Positions 43,801 through 55,399 of a stretch of 64,000 bases of DNA are shown here, one piece after another. The position numbers were made by a program, and so were the translations under genes. Every line of letters starts with the position of its first letter. Position 1 is the stretch's first letter. The stretch comes from Nectonema munidae. Taxonomy: Eukaryota; Nematomorpha; Nectonematoida; Nectonematidae. The notes beneath the pieces are model-generated. The model saw only the letters and a list, made by a program, of their open reading frames with translations, had not been told where the DNA came from and ran no database searches. The stretch is taken from positions 62,001 to 126,000 of the forward strand of contig JAUIRK010000994.1 in the NCBI GenBank assembly GCA_030549495.1, given 5' to 3'.

Positions 43801-46800
43801 AGGGTGTGTGGATATATACATATATTCAGAACATGAGATTTTCTCATTTTGCACCGTCTTTTTAATGCGCTCTATTTTCGTTGAACAACCCATACATTTC
43901 ATTTCAAGCCTGTGGGTTATTGTTTTCTTGTTAAAAGGCGTGTGATCTCTTTTGTTAGTTATTATTCGTGTGTCGTGACATGGTATTGATTTTTTGGAAG
44001 CGATAAAAATGGGGCAATCTTCTTTTCCCTAAATTGAGAAGGCATTATTTCTGTTGTCATAGAAAAATGTTTTCCATGCGAGCGAATAAACAAAGAGTAC
44101 TTTAAAATCCATTATACCCTCGTCATCAACTTCAACATCATCATCATTATTATCATCATCATCAAAGTGGGCCAGAGTATGCTGTGGGGAAGAATCACAG
44201 CCTGTTAATGGATACATGTGAGTTCTGAGAAGATGCTGCCTATATTAATTTAATTACTACATTTGATAGTGAATCTTGTCATCATAACATTTTGATGAAG
44301 AAGTCAAGATAACGATATCCTTTTTGTTTGGAAGCAAAGGTTTACTCATTTTTCCAAGTGAGAAGATATATGTGGATGTAAATGAGGCGTCTCGTGTATA
44401 CGCCCTGATATGCGCAAAGATTAAGCACACGATGGGTGCAGCATGTTTTCCAAGAAGAATTTGAATATTTTAGATGGGTTGGCTGCATTTGCATATTTAT
44501 CTTGATAAGTGGATCTAATGTTGAAGTTGTTCCTTCTCATCCATCATTAATGCCATATACCTCTAAGAAATGCGTTCGGCAAAGCCTACTCACTTCTCAA
44601 CTTATGAGTTTTTGTAAAAAAAAAATTTTAAAGTCAAGTATTTCTTTTCATCGGAACAACCCGAAATCTCAAAACTTTTTGAAACTTTAATTTTTTCCAA
44701 CAACTACAAATTAATGCAATGTATTTAAATGTTTTTAACGATTCAAAATAAAGAATCATTCAAAAAAAAAGATGGAAAATAAAATACTAAACCTTTCTTG
44801 CTGTTTTGTGGTAAAGGGTCTAAAAAACAATGATCACAACACTATTGTCTCAAGATTACAATAATGTTCTCTATGATATACAGTGGCGTAGCCAGAGGGA
44901 GGGGGGGGGGGGGGCAAGGGGGGCCCCCCCCCCCCCCCCCCAAATACCTTTTCTGCCCCCCCCCCCCTAAATAATTTTATTTCCAATATGCTTGCCCCCC
45001 TAAATTCCTTGCATGCCCCTCAACTTCCATTTTTTGGCTACGCCACTGATGATATAGCTTACTGTAGTTAATCCCTTAATCTATATCCATAAATTGATGC
45101 CATTTTTTTTCAAAATAAAATTCTAGCATGTTAGTGATAATTTTTTCTAATAAGTTTTCTAAATTTTGTTTCGTTTTTTATTGTTTATATCAAAGCTTCA
45201 AAAAAGGATTGGGACCAAATTTGTCTAGGAATCTACCTTGTGATCTTTATTTATGTTAATTCCCACCAAAAAAAATATTTTCAGCCAATTTGCGCGATCC
45301 TGCTTTGAATGATGCTTCATGGTTGCGGGAACACATTGAGATATTTCAATGTTTTTAGGCTTTGGAGCTGGAGTCGGAGCTGGAGCCTATTAAAAATATG
45401 TCTCCTATGTCTGGCTCTAGACAACTTAAATACATAGTTGTTTCAGAAGGATATATAGTCATAATCTGATCTATTTGTATTTTTCCTATAATTTATTCAA
45501 AATGAAATTAGATGAGAATATAAATATTTGCATTAAAAAATCGTATTCAAGTTTTTAATCTTTTTTTTGAATATTTTATCTTTCAATTTATTATTGATTA
45601 TAAAATACTCACTGACAAGTGTAAGGGTAAGTTGGTAGGGTATCATAGGTGTCTTGATGAAGCCCTAATGCACTCCAATGCCTAGGTATAAACAAACTGC
45701 CATCTCAAAAAAACAAATGAAAGATTTTTAGTTTCTGATCCAACTCTTCAATCAACTAGTCCAAATCAGTCTACTTATTGAAAAGTGTAAAGTTATTTTA
45801 TAAGATGTATTCAATATTATTATAATACCTAATTCAATTTTTTAAATATTTAAATTTCTTAATTATTCTAAAATAATATATATTACTTTTCACTTTTTAT
45901 ATGTTCGAAAATGGCGGTTTTTAAATCGGAATATATCAAACTTTAATTAGTAGACTTATGCTTTTATCAGAGATAAAAAGCAATGACTTTATCATAAATT
46001 ATTTATATAAATAAAATAAACACTAATAAAAATAGTGAATATACAAAGTATATAAATAAGTAAAATGAGTGTATGGTGTGAGTGAGTAGTTATGACATTT
46101 ACATGAAATGAAGACTTTTTCTAGTAGAACATATACAACAGATGTAAGAGATTGCTAGGGAAAATTTTCAGTGTTGTGAAACTTTCCTTGAACATATAGT
46201 AAGTAATGCTAGTAGTAGTTTTCACTACTTCTCTTTCTATATATCATATGCAAAAACTAACACACGTCACAACACACTGCATTACATTCAATACATGACC
46301 TAGAATTGTAACATATTTTACGTAGATATGTACATAGATCTCTTTTCTGCATCTCTAATATTTCAATATACTTTTCTTATAATACGTTAGTTAAATGGGT
46401 TTCTCTGTCAATATATATATAATATAAAGCTTCTAATATTCGGCATATGTTCTCACTTATGAACGTTACGCTCGTGTAAAATCATAAGCATATAAAAATA
46501 TAATAAAATTAAAGTGTAGATCATCAATTGTAAGCAGATACTAAGACGATTATATAGTTATATAATCTAGTGTTCTAGATATCATATACGTAGTATAGCT
46601 ACAATCATTTTTTATGACAATTTTTTTCTGGCTCCGAATCCCTGTTTTAACTATTTAGAATAAAAAAATATAAAAGACATTTTCCATTCTGAATAGTTAA
46701 AAATAATGAAATACCTCCGAATTATTTTTTTATTTGTTTTAAAAAATCAAGATTTTGGTTTAATTCGTCAAAAGTCACCCCCATTTGTTCGCATGAACGA

Positions 46801-49800
46801 TATGAGTACGATTTCAGAAGGTATTACTTTCGCGCGCTGCAAATGTCCTACTATAACCAACATGTTTGAGCTTTTATTTTTTTACTGATAAATGGTATGA
46901 AGCTTCTTGTTCGAGTGAGAACTCAAGCTACGTGTCCTGACATATCTCTGCTAACTTGTTTTCTTTTTGTTTCAGACTCTGAGTGATGAAGATTTAGCGA
47001 CCGACGATGTTAATATCGAAATTGAAGGAAACTCCTTCATGGAAGACTTTGTGGAACAAGTGATGTATTTTTATATATACTGTGCACCATCGTTATTTCG
47101 AACTTCAATAATCCGAATCCTTCATGGACTGAACAATTTTTTAAACTTCTACTAATTTTTCTATTCCGACTAAGAAGATAAAAGACCTAATCGGAAAATT
47201 TTTCCAAAAAGTAATTTTGTTTAGACAATGTTGCTGAGATGTCACGAATAAAAGTTAGAAGAGGTAAATAAGAAGAAAATAGTAAAACTTTTATTCAAAT
47301 AAATTCCTTGACAATAAATTTTCAACCACTCTGGTCTTCTTTCGATCAAATATACCGATACTGGAGCAGCGGATTGAGAAAGAGGAAGCGGGATGCAAAT
47401 CAGGAATAGTTTGGATTCAAGTGGAAGGAACTTTCCATCAAACTATTCCCTCTTTCCAAAATCTATTGTCAAAGAATTTATTTAGATAAAAGCTTCTAAC
47501 TTTTTTCTATCTATTTATATTTGTTTTTATTATAAAAATATGCAATTTTTCTAATAGTTACAAAAAATATTTATTTTTTGTTTTTAAATATGGAGAAATA
47601 GGAATGATATAATGTAATGATATTTTTGTATAATTTTGAATAAAGTTTAATATTCGTATGTGCTTAAATAAATTCTACTTTTTTGTGTTCAAATATTTTT
47701 ATAGATCCAGTGTTAGATATAAATTAAAAAAGATACCATTTAATTTAAGCTTAATAATCCCGTTTTTTGCACTTTACTGACAAATTTTGAGAAAATTTTC
47801 AATGAATTTCTGAAGATTGACTCTATTTGAACTTAATAATAATAATAAGGATTTTTTCTTAAAAGTTTAACTATTCTAAAACTCATTTTCATCTTGAACA
47901 GGTCAAGGAAATCCTGGAAAATATAGAGAAGGTTTCAAACTTGGTTGAAGAAGTAAAAAAGAAGCACAGTGCAATTCTTTCCGCACCCCAGCCGGATGAA
48001 AAAACGAAGCAAGAGTTGGAAGCCGCGATGTCAGAAATCAAAAAATTAGCCAACAAAGTATCACTCTTTTCTCTCATCGTTTTTTGCATGAATTCATTTT
48101 TCAAATTCGATTCTTTTGACGTATAAATTCATTCGCTTTATTGCGTGTTCTTTACTCACGTACTTCTTTGAAAAGTTATATTTTTGCGACGATTGAAATA
48201 TAGATTCCAATGCAAGCTAAAGAATATCACTCTGTTGACCAAACAATACTCTCACGTTTTCAAAATTAAAGTATTCATAAATTTTAAGTGTCAAGCATAA
48301 GATCTAAGTATAAACACGTACCCTGCAAAATATGATAAAACTCTTTTTTGACAACTTTAACACTTTGGCTTTGAAATAAATATTAAGAATATTAAAATTA
48401 ATTAGAAGAATATTAAGTGGATATTGATGACAACATTTCTCAGACAGTTTGAGATAATTTGCTTTACATACAATCTTTGAGTTTTGCCGGGCATATAAGT
48501 CAACGATTTGAAGAGAATGTTCTTCCAAACAGCGTATTCACCGTAGCCTTTCGATTTTAAAACAATTTTTGGAGGAAATTCACACGAAATTCTTTTCTGA
48601 AAAAAGGTAGAAATTGAAGAAAACATTAATCGCTGTTGATAAGTGGCAAAGATATTTTTACTAAAACAATTTAAAAAATTTACTTTGAGTTTTATTTCAA
48701 TACCAATATTTAGTTATGTATTTGATGAGGAATATAAAATATGCTATAGCCTGAGCCTAGTCTAGAGATTTTGAAGACAGTCCGTAGACATGCCTTTAAT
48801 ACTTTATGGAAGATGCGGTCCGAAGGCCCAATGGGGCATATAAAAGGTTTTTATTTTGGAATTTAGGGAATATTTTAAAATAATTTTTTGCATTTTTTAA
48901 AAAATCTCGTATTACACCAATTCTGCCAACTTTTCGAACGTTTTTAATATTTTAGAATTAGCAGGTAAAGTAAATTTTGGCGCACTTTTCGCGAACCGCA
49001 CTCACTGTTTGTACACTCGTTGATTGATTTGAGAATCTTGTTCATTTTATTTCAGGTTAGAGCCAAGTTAAAGATAATTGAGCAAGGCATGGAGAGTGAA
49101 GCGAAAAATAACCGAGTGTCTGCCGAACTAAGAATTCGTAAAACACAACATTCCACACTTTCTCGAAAATTTGTAGAAGTCATGACAGACTACAACAACA
49201 CACAAACAGACTATCGAGAGAGGTGTAAAGCGAGAATCCAGAGACAGCTGGAAATAAGTAATGCTTTATTTGCTCTCTTTCTTGTGCACGAGTGTTTGTG
49301 TTTGTTTTAGCGGGCAGAGCTACCACGAGCGAGGAGCTGGAAGACATGATCGAGTCGGGCAATCCGGCGATCTTCACACAGGGGATCATGATGGAAACGC
49401 AGCAGGCGAAACAGAGTCTGGCGGACATCGAGGCGCGCCACAACGACATTCTGAAGTTGGAGGCGAGCATTCGCGAACTGCACGACATGTTCATGGATAT
49501 GGCGATGCTCGTTGAGAGCCAGGTATTTCTCCTCTCTTTCTCTTTCTGCTGTGGGCGTGGCAGCTGTCCCATTCATTTTCAACGGCATAGTAAGCGCGTA
49601 TCAGTAGCGGATTCAGAATCACGTGCCCGACCAAATTCTTCATCATATCAGTGTATAATATAACTCTATATGGCCCAATGTGAGATTATGTCACATTAAA
49701 TAAAATCATCTGTTCAGGGTTGTGGGCTTCGAATGCACTAATTTATAATTTTTCGACTCTGTCTCCATCTATTTGTAATTTTTGAGACTTCAACTTCATT

Positions 49801-52800
49801 TATGTAAAATTTTTTAACATTAATGACTCCACCCATATATAATTTTGCGACTCTGACTTTAAAAAATTTTAATTAAGCAAAATCAACTTTTCTGTTTCAA
49901 ATATTATAAATCTCGAAAAAGTGTGATGACATGTGCCATATTTCAAGGTCGTTTGTGAATGTTAATTTCATTCAAAGATTTCTTAAATTTTAGACATTTC
50001 TACTTTGTGTTGCAAGCCGAGAGTTTGATCTATTTTCTTCAACATAATTTATCCAAATGTTCTATTGGTTTGTTTTGTAGTTTTGTGTCTTTTTTGCATT
50101 CTCCTCAAAAAATTTCAATGCCGATAACCTTAGAAAAAACAATACGATTCATAAGCTGAATTTTTCCTATTTTTTTCCAAAGGTAAGTGGTTTAAAAAAT
50201 TTTTCCTAAAAACTTTCTACACATAAACTGAGTTTTACTCCTTTACAAACTAATTTTAACGTATAATAAAAAAGTTCATTCTTTAATTTTATTGAATTTT
50301 TCAGCCCTTTTTCTATGAGTTCCAAAAATACAAGGCTTGGATTAAAATGATAAACCTTTTTATGTCGCACACTAAACAGAGTGTCTGTGAATTTATTTTT
50401 TAATCTAACATATATGAATATAACTATTTCGGAGTCAGAGTTGCAATAATTATTACGACTCCTTCTCGAAAGGATTCGAGAAGAAATTCTCGTTATGCTG
50501 TTTATTTCTGAAAACCCTCCCCCCAGATAATTTTCTGAATACATCACCATCACTGAAACAAATTTTTCTTAGCCTTCTTATTTTACACTCATCCAAATTT
50601 TTGATCTTCATCCCTTGTAAAGGGTTAGTCAAATTATTTATTTATTCCACAACACACATTTCATGAAAAACCTTTAAAGTTAATTGGACTCGCCTAATTT
50701 CGCCACCTTCCGTTTTATTTAAGGGCGAAATGGTGAACAGTATTGAGTACAACGTAGAGCACGCAGTCGACTACATCGAAACAGCGAAGATGGATACGAA
50801 AAAAGCCGTCAAATACCAGTCCAAAGCCCGAAAGGTAAGGCATGTCTCTTCGTGACACCCCAAACTTCCTCATCCCCATTCCCAAACAATTTTTTTGATT
50901 GATATATCGTTTTATTAACTCGTTTCATCCGACTCTAACTTTTAAGTAGAGAGAGACAGATATGATTTGTCCAATTTAAAGTAGTGTTATATGAAATATA
51001 AAAGAAAAAGAACAAAGAAGAGGAGAATTGTGATGTGGAAACGGTGTGCCGAAAAGAGTTGCAAATGAGTATGGATAATTTGTTTGGAATTGATGCTTCA
51101 CTAGTAACAACTGATCTTGATCAGGCTTCAACTGTTGAAGATTTGGAGCGCCGGCTTGAACGCAACCAAGAAGATGGTGAAATCAGTGAAGAAGAAGAAT
51201 TAAAAAATAGTTCACGTGAACTTGAGCACAATGTCAGTACGAGTATTTCTGACATACAAGCATTTGGCTTCACTAAAATACCAGAGAAATGCATGGAAGT
51301 AAATGATGCAGTGGAGCAAGAATCGCAGCGCCGAAGAAAACAAAAAGCCAAACCGACAAAGATCTTTGATTATATTATTTAAAAAAAGGATGATGTGAGC
51401 TTTTATCAAAACCGACACCACGTTTTTTAGAGCCAACAGCACCTAAAAGCTCTTCGGATTTATATATTTGTGTTTTTATCATATCTCACCTTTCGTTTGC
51501 CATTTTTTTGCTGTTTAGTTTTTTTAACGCATTGTTCCTTCTATACTTAATAGAACTTTTTAAACGCCAAATTAACGTGTATATTGCGACCACTTGTCAA
51601 TAGTGGCCGCTGTAGACAGGTTTGACTGCAAAAAAGTAGTTGAAAGTTAGTATTTTCTTTATCATCGTTCAAAATATAGAAATTGATCAGATAATTTTAA
51701 ACCATCTATTTTCATATTAAATCATTTAAAGATAAATTCCATAGGAAATCTTGACATTATTTTTATCCGTATCACCCAATCCTACCATTGAACTTTGTAT
51801 TAAGCAATAAAACTGAATAACCTAATTAAGAGTAATTATCAAATTACTGCCCAAGCAGACATAAAAGCAACATTTATGGGATTACCGCCTCCGGATCCAT
51901 GTTTGAAAACGACTCAAGCTTTGTCTCCGAAACCCTGCTTCGGAGCCCACGATTTATCTTGATCTCCAATTTTACAATCAAAATAATAAAAATAAAACAA
52001 AAATTATTTGAAATCATTATTGTAAACTCTTTTTTTGAAGTTTGCCCATTTTCAATAAGAAAATATTTTCTAAAAACTAATAAAAATCAAAAGATTCTTT
52101 CTAAATAATGCTTAATCTAAAAATTTTATTCTTATATAAATAATTTCAACTTTAAAAATTTGGAATAAGCACACTTTAATAAACTTGATTTTTTGTGTTA
52201 ATTAGTGTTGAGGCGAACACAGAAGAAAGATAGTTATCACGAAATAAAGCATATTTGGAATAAAAAACAAAACTTGAGTGAAATATTGTGATTGAAAAGT
52301 TGTAATCTATGTTCAAAGAATAACTTTAAAACATAATTCTTCTTTTTAAATACAATTTAAAAGATAATACTTTTTTATTACACTAATCCAATTTAAAAGC
52401 TAAAATAATATAGCGATACTTCAGTTTTCGACCATAATTCGTTTATACAAAGTGTTCGAAAACCTATTTGGTCGAATACTGAATCATTTATTTCGATAAG
52501 AAATCATGTAAAAGCAAATTAATCCTACATCTTAATGACACTTTGTTTGTATATTTCACGAATATTTAAACAAAATAAATACTATTTTTCTTTATTACTA
52601 TTCTTTATTAAATTATTCTTTAATAAATATGCGTTCGTCACGTGTTTGGCATTTGATCGAGGACTGAAACAATTTCAGCTAGATTTTTTTGTTCGAAAAC
52701 CGAATTGCACGAGTTCCGAGTTGTTTGAAAACCGAAGTACCATTACACCAATTTAAAATATAATACTTCTTTTCATTGATTTTATATAGATTTTTGCTTT

Positions 52801-54820
52801 AGAACAATTAATCCTTTAGGTGCTTTGGGACAAAATTTTTACTACAAAAACATTTAGATGCACAAAATCATTTTATAACACAAAAATCTTTACCTGTGCA
52901 TTATATCTTATTTCCATTTTAAGATTTAAAAAAATTACCCCAAACACTCGTAGATAATTCGCATCCCAATTATTATAAGCTATTATTTTCAGGAAGATAC
53001 ATAATGCTGGATAATCCACACTGTAACTCCAGAAACATTGAGTTTCATCCTCTAACAAGAGGTAAATAGAAGGAATAAAAATGGAGAAATAGCTTGCAAG
53101 GGATTCTCTATCTATATGCTGCTGGGTGGTATATTAAATGCGTTTTGCCTATTTTCGTTTCCTACACTTTTCTATTTCCACTTTTTTTTTCCGTTTAATT
53201 CTGTTTGCGTAGGTAACCCGCACCCCATGTTTAGTCAATTAATTTTCGTAAAAAAGGGCGGATTAAGGGCGCATGTTTACGGTAGTTGGGTCAGTTGTCC
53301 CATTTGATATTTCTAAAGTTAAAATCATTGAACAATGCTAACAGTTGGTGCAGTTTCTTGGATTAGCAAGTTAAATCGGTATGTTTGCGATTTCAGAGAG
53401 AATTTTATCATTCGATGCTGCTGTGTTGATTTGCAAAGCTCGCGATGAAGCAGTCAATAGCAAAAGGTACTTTCAAAAATCTAAAACACAAGAAAATTTC
53501 TTACTATTAGTTTAATATGGCAAACATTATTCCATGTAAGCAAAACAATGAAGGTGGAAACAAAAATATCGCGACAGCAGAGATACCATATGTTCAAATC
53601 AGAGCTAGAACCAATAAACTAAAAAATGCATCGGCTCCGACTCCTGATAATAAACAAAAGGTATATGAGTCGTGAAGAGTCTTTGTTGGTATTTTCTAAG
53701 CTTTTAAAAATGAAGTTTGCATTAAGCTGACATTTTCGTGGAAAATGAGGCAAATAATTCAAAATTTTGATTGCCAATGAAATTCTCTCCAAAAATATCC
53801 TTGGAATTTAAAGGAATATTTTTTGATACTAAATCGACGATGCTAAGTCCATTTCTGGGTTCAGTTTTGGTTTAAAAAGCTGTGAAAATTAGGGATGTAC
53901 ATTGTACACCTAAAAAACAGTTTTTTCCAAAAATGCTTTCAACAAACTTGACGTTCAGTGCGCCTTGAGTCGAAATTTGATCTCATCGTTATTGTTGTGG
54001 ATAGAATCATTAATTATATGAAGAAAATAAAAATGATTCCATCGATTCAGCTAAAATATATAAAAGCAAATGTGTATGCCTAAGTTAGCACATAAAATGG
54101 ATTGATATGCATTATTCATTAGTATGGATTAACCAAAATACCATCATCATCAAATAGAAAAAGCGTAATTTTCATTTTCCTGAATGAGGCGAGTTGATTC
54201 AAAAATTAATCTATCCTGATGGAGAAAATGATTCAAGAATTAGTCAGTCCCCAAATTATGCAGAGGTAAACCTCAACTTCAATTTTAATATAATGAGAAA
54301 AAATATTTTTAGAATCAGAATGAGATTTACGTATTGATACATTTTTTAAAAATATTGAATAAAAATATATTTGCGTTAAGTGAATTGTGAAAGCTAATTT
54401 ACTGACAAGTGATATGTTTTGAATGAATTAAACACCAATGTTGATTTATTGAATAATAATTGAATACAATATGTAGCAAAAAAATGATACAAGTAGAATT
54501 TATTTTGAGGTTTATATACTTGATTGATTTTTCATAAAAAATAAATGGCACTATCAGATTTGCAATCACTGATATTTGAATATATTAGGCACACTCCCTC
54601 TCCGTCACTCAGGAATGAAAAACAGGCTGTCAGGAATAGGTGTAAACTTTCCTCACGAGTTCCACGATGTCTGGCTAAGAAATGCGAAATCTAGTGGTTT
54701 TATGATCAAATTCCCTTTTAACACTTTTCCTTTTTTATTTAGAAAAAAATCATAATAATCATTTGCCTTGCCATTCTCATCATCATCTTGGTATCCGTTC
54801 TCTCATTTGTTTTCACGTGA
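37775..54820 (+). CDS. Stx1A: Syntaxin-1A class plasma-membrane t-SNARE, complete coding sequence
   Basis: Syntaxin 1 is the Qa-SNARE that pairs with SNAP-25 and synaptobrevin to fuse synaptic vesicles with the plasma membrane. Seven exons (37775-37807, 46976-47059, 47902-48057, 49056-49257, 49311-49522, 50724-50834, 54743-54820) join with consistent phases to 876 nt, 291 codons, the length of the fly protein. The N-peptide is [11 protein letters not shown]. The Habc region includes [20 protein letters not shown] and [17 protein letters not shown]. The SNARE motif has [20 protein letters not shown] with the zero-layer Gln, then YQSKARKKK and a C-terminal hydrophobic anchor of about 22 residues ending SFVFT. 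All introns are GT-AG. The first intron is 9.2 kb and carries several transposons. Orthology to syntaxin-1 rather than another Qa-SNARE is supported by the SNARE and linker sequence. Confidence 0.97.
37808..39557. other. Syntaxin intron 1, left part
   Basis: AT-rich. A GCATTTACACGCATATAAGA phrase at about 38639 resembles MITE ends seen in other genomes, but no partner was found. Otherwise nothing was recognised. Confidence 0.4.
39558..40077 (-). pseudogene. Coding-like segments, family not recognised
   Basis: Minus-strand frames read [34 protein letters not shown] (39968-40077) and, after a TA-dinucleotide run, [37 protein letters not shown] and [19 protein letters not shown] (39558-39848). 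Base composition is closer to coding than the surrounding intron. The last residues overlap a TTAA-MITE-like end (ACCCTTTAAGG at 39553). It is opposite in strand to syntaxin. Confidence 0.35.
40119..42667 (+). mobile_element. Inverted-repeat DNA transposon of unassigned family, inactive
   Basis: Left ATGTACATTAGAGTTATGAC and right GTCATAACCCTAATGTACAT are inverted ends. Between them, plus-strand frames carry [97 protein letters not shown] and [17 protein letters not shown] recall this protein as repeated in many arthropod and cnidarian genomes; the FDG and SDTT aspartates and the RWNSR motif look transposase-like. Several frame changes make it dead. It sits in syntaxin intron 1. The internal templated duplication at 40712-40818 is described separately. 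Confidence 0.75.
40712..40818 (+). repeat. 29-bp duplication with a 49-bp templated insertion
   Basis: TTCTTGGGACTTTATGATGA and nine more bases (40712-40740) recur, with one change, at 40790-40818. Between them, 40741-40789 is identical to 42573-42621 near the right end of the same element. Confidence 0.9.
42668..43447. other. Syntaxin intron 1, middle part
   Basis: It holds a GGAGTC-type word string (about 42895-42965). Otherwise AT-rich without recognisable features. Confidence 0.4.
43448..43584. mobile_element. hAT MITE with long G run
   Basis: CAGTGGCGTATCCAG at the left and GGATACGCCCCTG at the right are inverted. A run of about 22 G (with one T near its end) follows the left end. Flanking duplications are not clean (TATGAATG and GAATGATA). 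Confidence 0.65.
43585..44880. other. Syntaxin intron 1, right-centre
   Basis: A CATCAT/TTATCATCATC microsatellite lies at about 44128-44163. A tRNA B-box-like GGTTCGAGTCCC occurs in reverse at 43628-43639 without a matching stem. Nothing else was supported. Confidence 0.45.
44881..45048. mobile_element. hAT MITE with perfect 8-bp target duplication
   Basis: CAGTGGCGTAGCCA at the left is the exact reverse complement of TGGCTACGCCACTG at the right. Both sides are flanked by ATGATATA (44873-44880 and 45049-45056). The interior is dominated by G and C runs. A relative at 10691-10886 is older. Confidence 0.93.
45049..46975. other. Syntaxin intron 1, last part
   Basis: AT-rich. A short GGAGTCGGAGCTGGAGC string lies at about 45367. 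No other feature seen. Confidence 0.5.
46976..47059 (+). CDS. Stx1A: Syntaxin exon 2
   Basis: 28 codons, [20 protein letters not shown] and FMEDFVEQ. Acceptor TTTCAG, donor GTGATG, phase 0. Confidence 0.95.
47277..47500. mobile_element. MITE family M, copy 2
   Basis: Left AAATAAATTCCTTGACAATA and the reverse of the right end, AAATAAATTCTTTGACAATA, are inverted repeats that extend about 40 bases. The subterminal CAACCACTCTGGTCTTC and AAATATACCGATA are shared, reversed, with 34040-34080. It lies in syntaxin intron 2. Confidence 0.75.
47902..48057 (+). CDS. Stx1A: Syntaxin exon 3: Habc
   Basis: 52 codons, from [20 protein letters not shown] to EIKKLANK. Acceptor GAACAG, donor GTATCA. Confidence 0.97.
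49056..49257 (+). CDS. Stx1A: Syntaxin exon 4: Habc
   Basis: It starts [20 protein letters not shown] and ends RIQRQLEI plus one base. Acceptor TTTCAG, donor GTAATG, leaving phase 1. Confidence 0.97.
49311..49522 (+). CDS. Stx1A: Syntaxin exon 5: linker and first half of SNARE motif
   Basis: It completes the Thr codon, then [20 protein letters not shown] and on to LVESQ. It ends exactly at the zero-layer glutamine. Markedly GC-richer than its introns. Confidence 0.97.
49741..50405 (+). repeat. Dispersed repeat R, long copy
   Basis: It begins with CGACTCTGTCTCCATCTATT and ends near GAGTGTCTGTGAATTTATTT. Long stretches match 63180-63700 in the same orientation, for example AACATTAATGACTC, TTCTATTGGTTTGT and AAACTTTCTAC. 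This copy has about 165 bp (roughly 49855-50020) absent from the other. It lies in syntaxin intron 5. Confidence 0.85.
50724..50834 (+). CDS. Stx1A: Syntaxin exon 6: second half of SNARE motif
   Basis: 37 codons, [20 protein letters not shown] and [13 protein letters not shown]. Acceptor TTTAAG, donor GTAAGG. Confidence 0.97.
51020..51628 (+). mobile_element. pogo/Tigger 3' fragment
   Basis: An open frame (51035-51382) encodes an acidic, lysine-rich tail ([20 protein letters not shown]) like the C-terminal tail of Tigger-type transposases. The downstream end, reversed, reads CAGTCAAACCTGTCTACAGC, matching the pogo/Tigger terminus type seen at 27145. The DDE core is absent. Confidence 0.5.
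51629..52412. other. Syntaxin intron 6, no feature seen
   Basis: AT-rich sequence without supportable features. Confidence 0.5.
52415..52745. mobile_element. MITE with GGTACTTCGGTTTTC-type ends
   Basis: Left GATACTTCAGTTTTCGACC and the reverse of the right end, GGTACTTCGGTTTTCAAAC, are inverted repeats. Inner TTCGAAAACC phrases repeat on both sides. No certain target duplication. Confidence 0.65.
52746..54742. other. Syntaxin intron 6, right part
   Basis: An AGGGATGTACATTGTACACC phrase at 53892 resembles the ends of the 40119-42667 element. Otherwise AT-rich with nothing recognised. Confidence 0.4.
54743..54820 (+). CDS. Stx1A: Syntaxin exon 7: transmembrane anchor
   Basis: [20 protein letters not shown] then FVFT and TGA. 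Two lysines continue the basic juxtamembrane patch, followed by an unbroken hydrophobic segment. Acceptor TATTTAG. It lies 3.9 kb from exon 6. Confidence 0.95.
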   Translation, partial: KKIIIIICLAILIIILVSVLSFVFT

Positions 54821-55389
54821 AATTTGGACTTCGTCAAACATGGTCCAATACCACACCTCTCTTAAACCGTCACTCCGTGTCTTCGTGTTTAATATTGTAA
54901 AGACGTGTTTTAGCGCGCCCATTTTCACAACAGCAACAGAAATCCACCAATCAAAGAAAAGTGCAAGTCATGTTCTTGTATATTGTTGACCACATGCATT
55001 TATTTCAAGGGGCATATATCATCTTTGTTCCTTAGTGAATCTCCCTTGATTTAAAATGGCGCCAAATCACAACGTATAAAACACACTGTTACTCGCTCAT
55101 TTAATATTTGTGTATATGTGAATTGCATCCTCTTTTTTACATTTTATCTTTTCCAAATTTTTGTCATTCCCCGAACAAAACGACGCATTTCGTGCATGCG
55201 TGAGAGCGCGGGGTAGCGTGATGCACACACTGCTCGCCTTTTTATACTACGATCTTTTGTGTAGCGTTAGTTTTTATGCCCTTGTATTTATCTGTATATC
55301 ACAAACGTATAGAGTGTTTCTGCAGTTCAACCAGCACTCATCATGACGCATGGTCAAGCTACCTCATTCCTTTTTTACTTGTATCTCTT

Positions 55390-55395
55390 AATAAA
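55390..55395 (+). promoter_or_regulatory. Candidate syntaxin polyadenylation signal
   Basis: AATAAA about 570 bases after the syntaxin stop codon. The AT-rich background makes chance matches common. Confidence 0.3.
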
Positions 55396-55399
55396 TTTA

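Noticed and set aside
49180-49588. Several overlapping frames on both strands around 49.2-49.6 kb
   Set aside because: Shadows of syntaxin exons 4 and 5, which are GC-richer and so stay open in other frames.
53399-53467. Possible extra syntaxin exon ([20 protein letters not shown]) between an AG and a GT
   Set aside because: It matches no syntaxin sequence, and the exon 6 to exon 7 junction is already complete and in phase without it.
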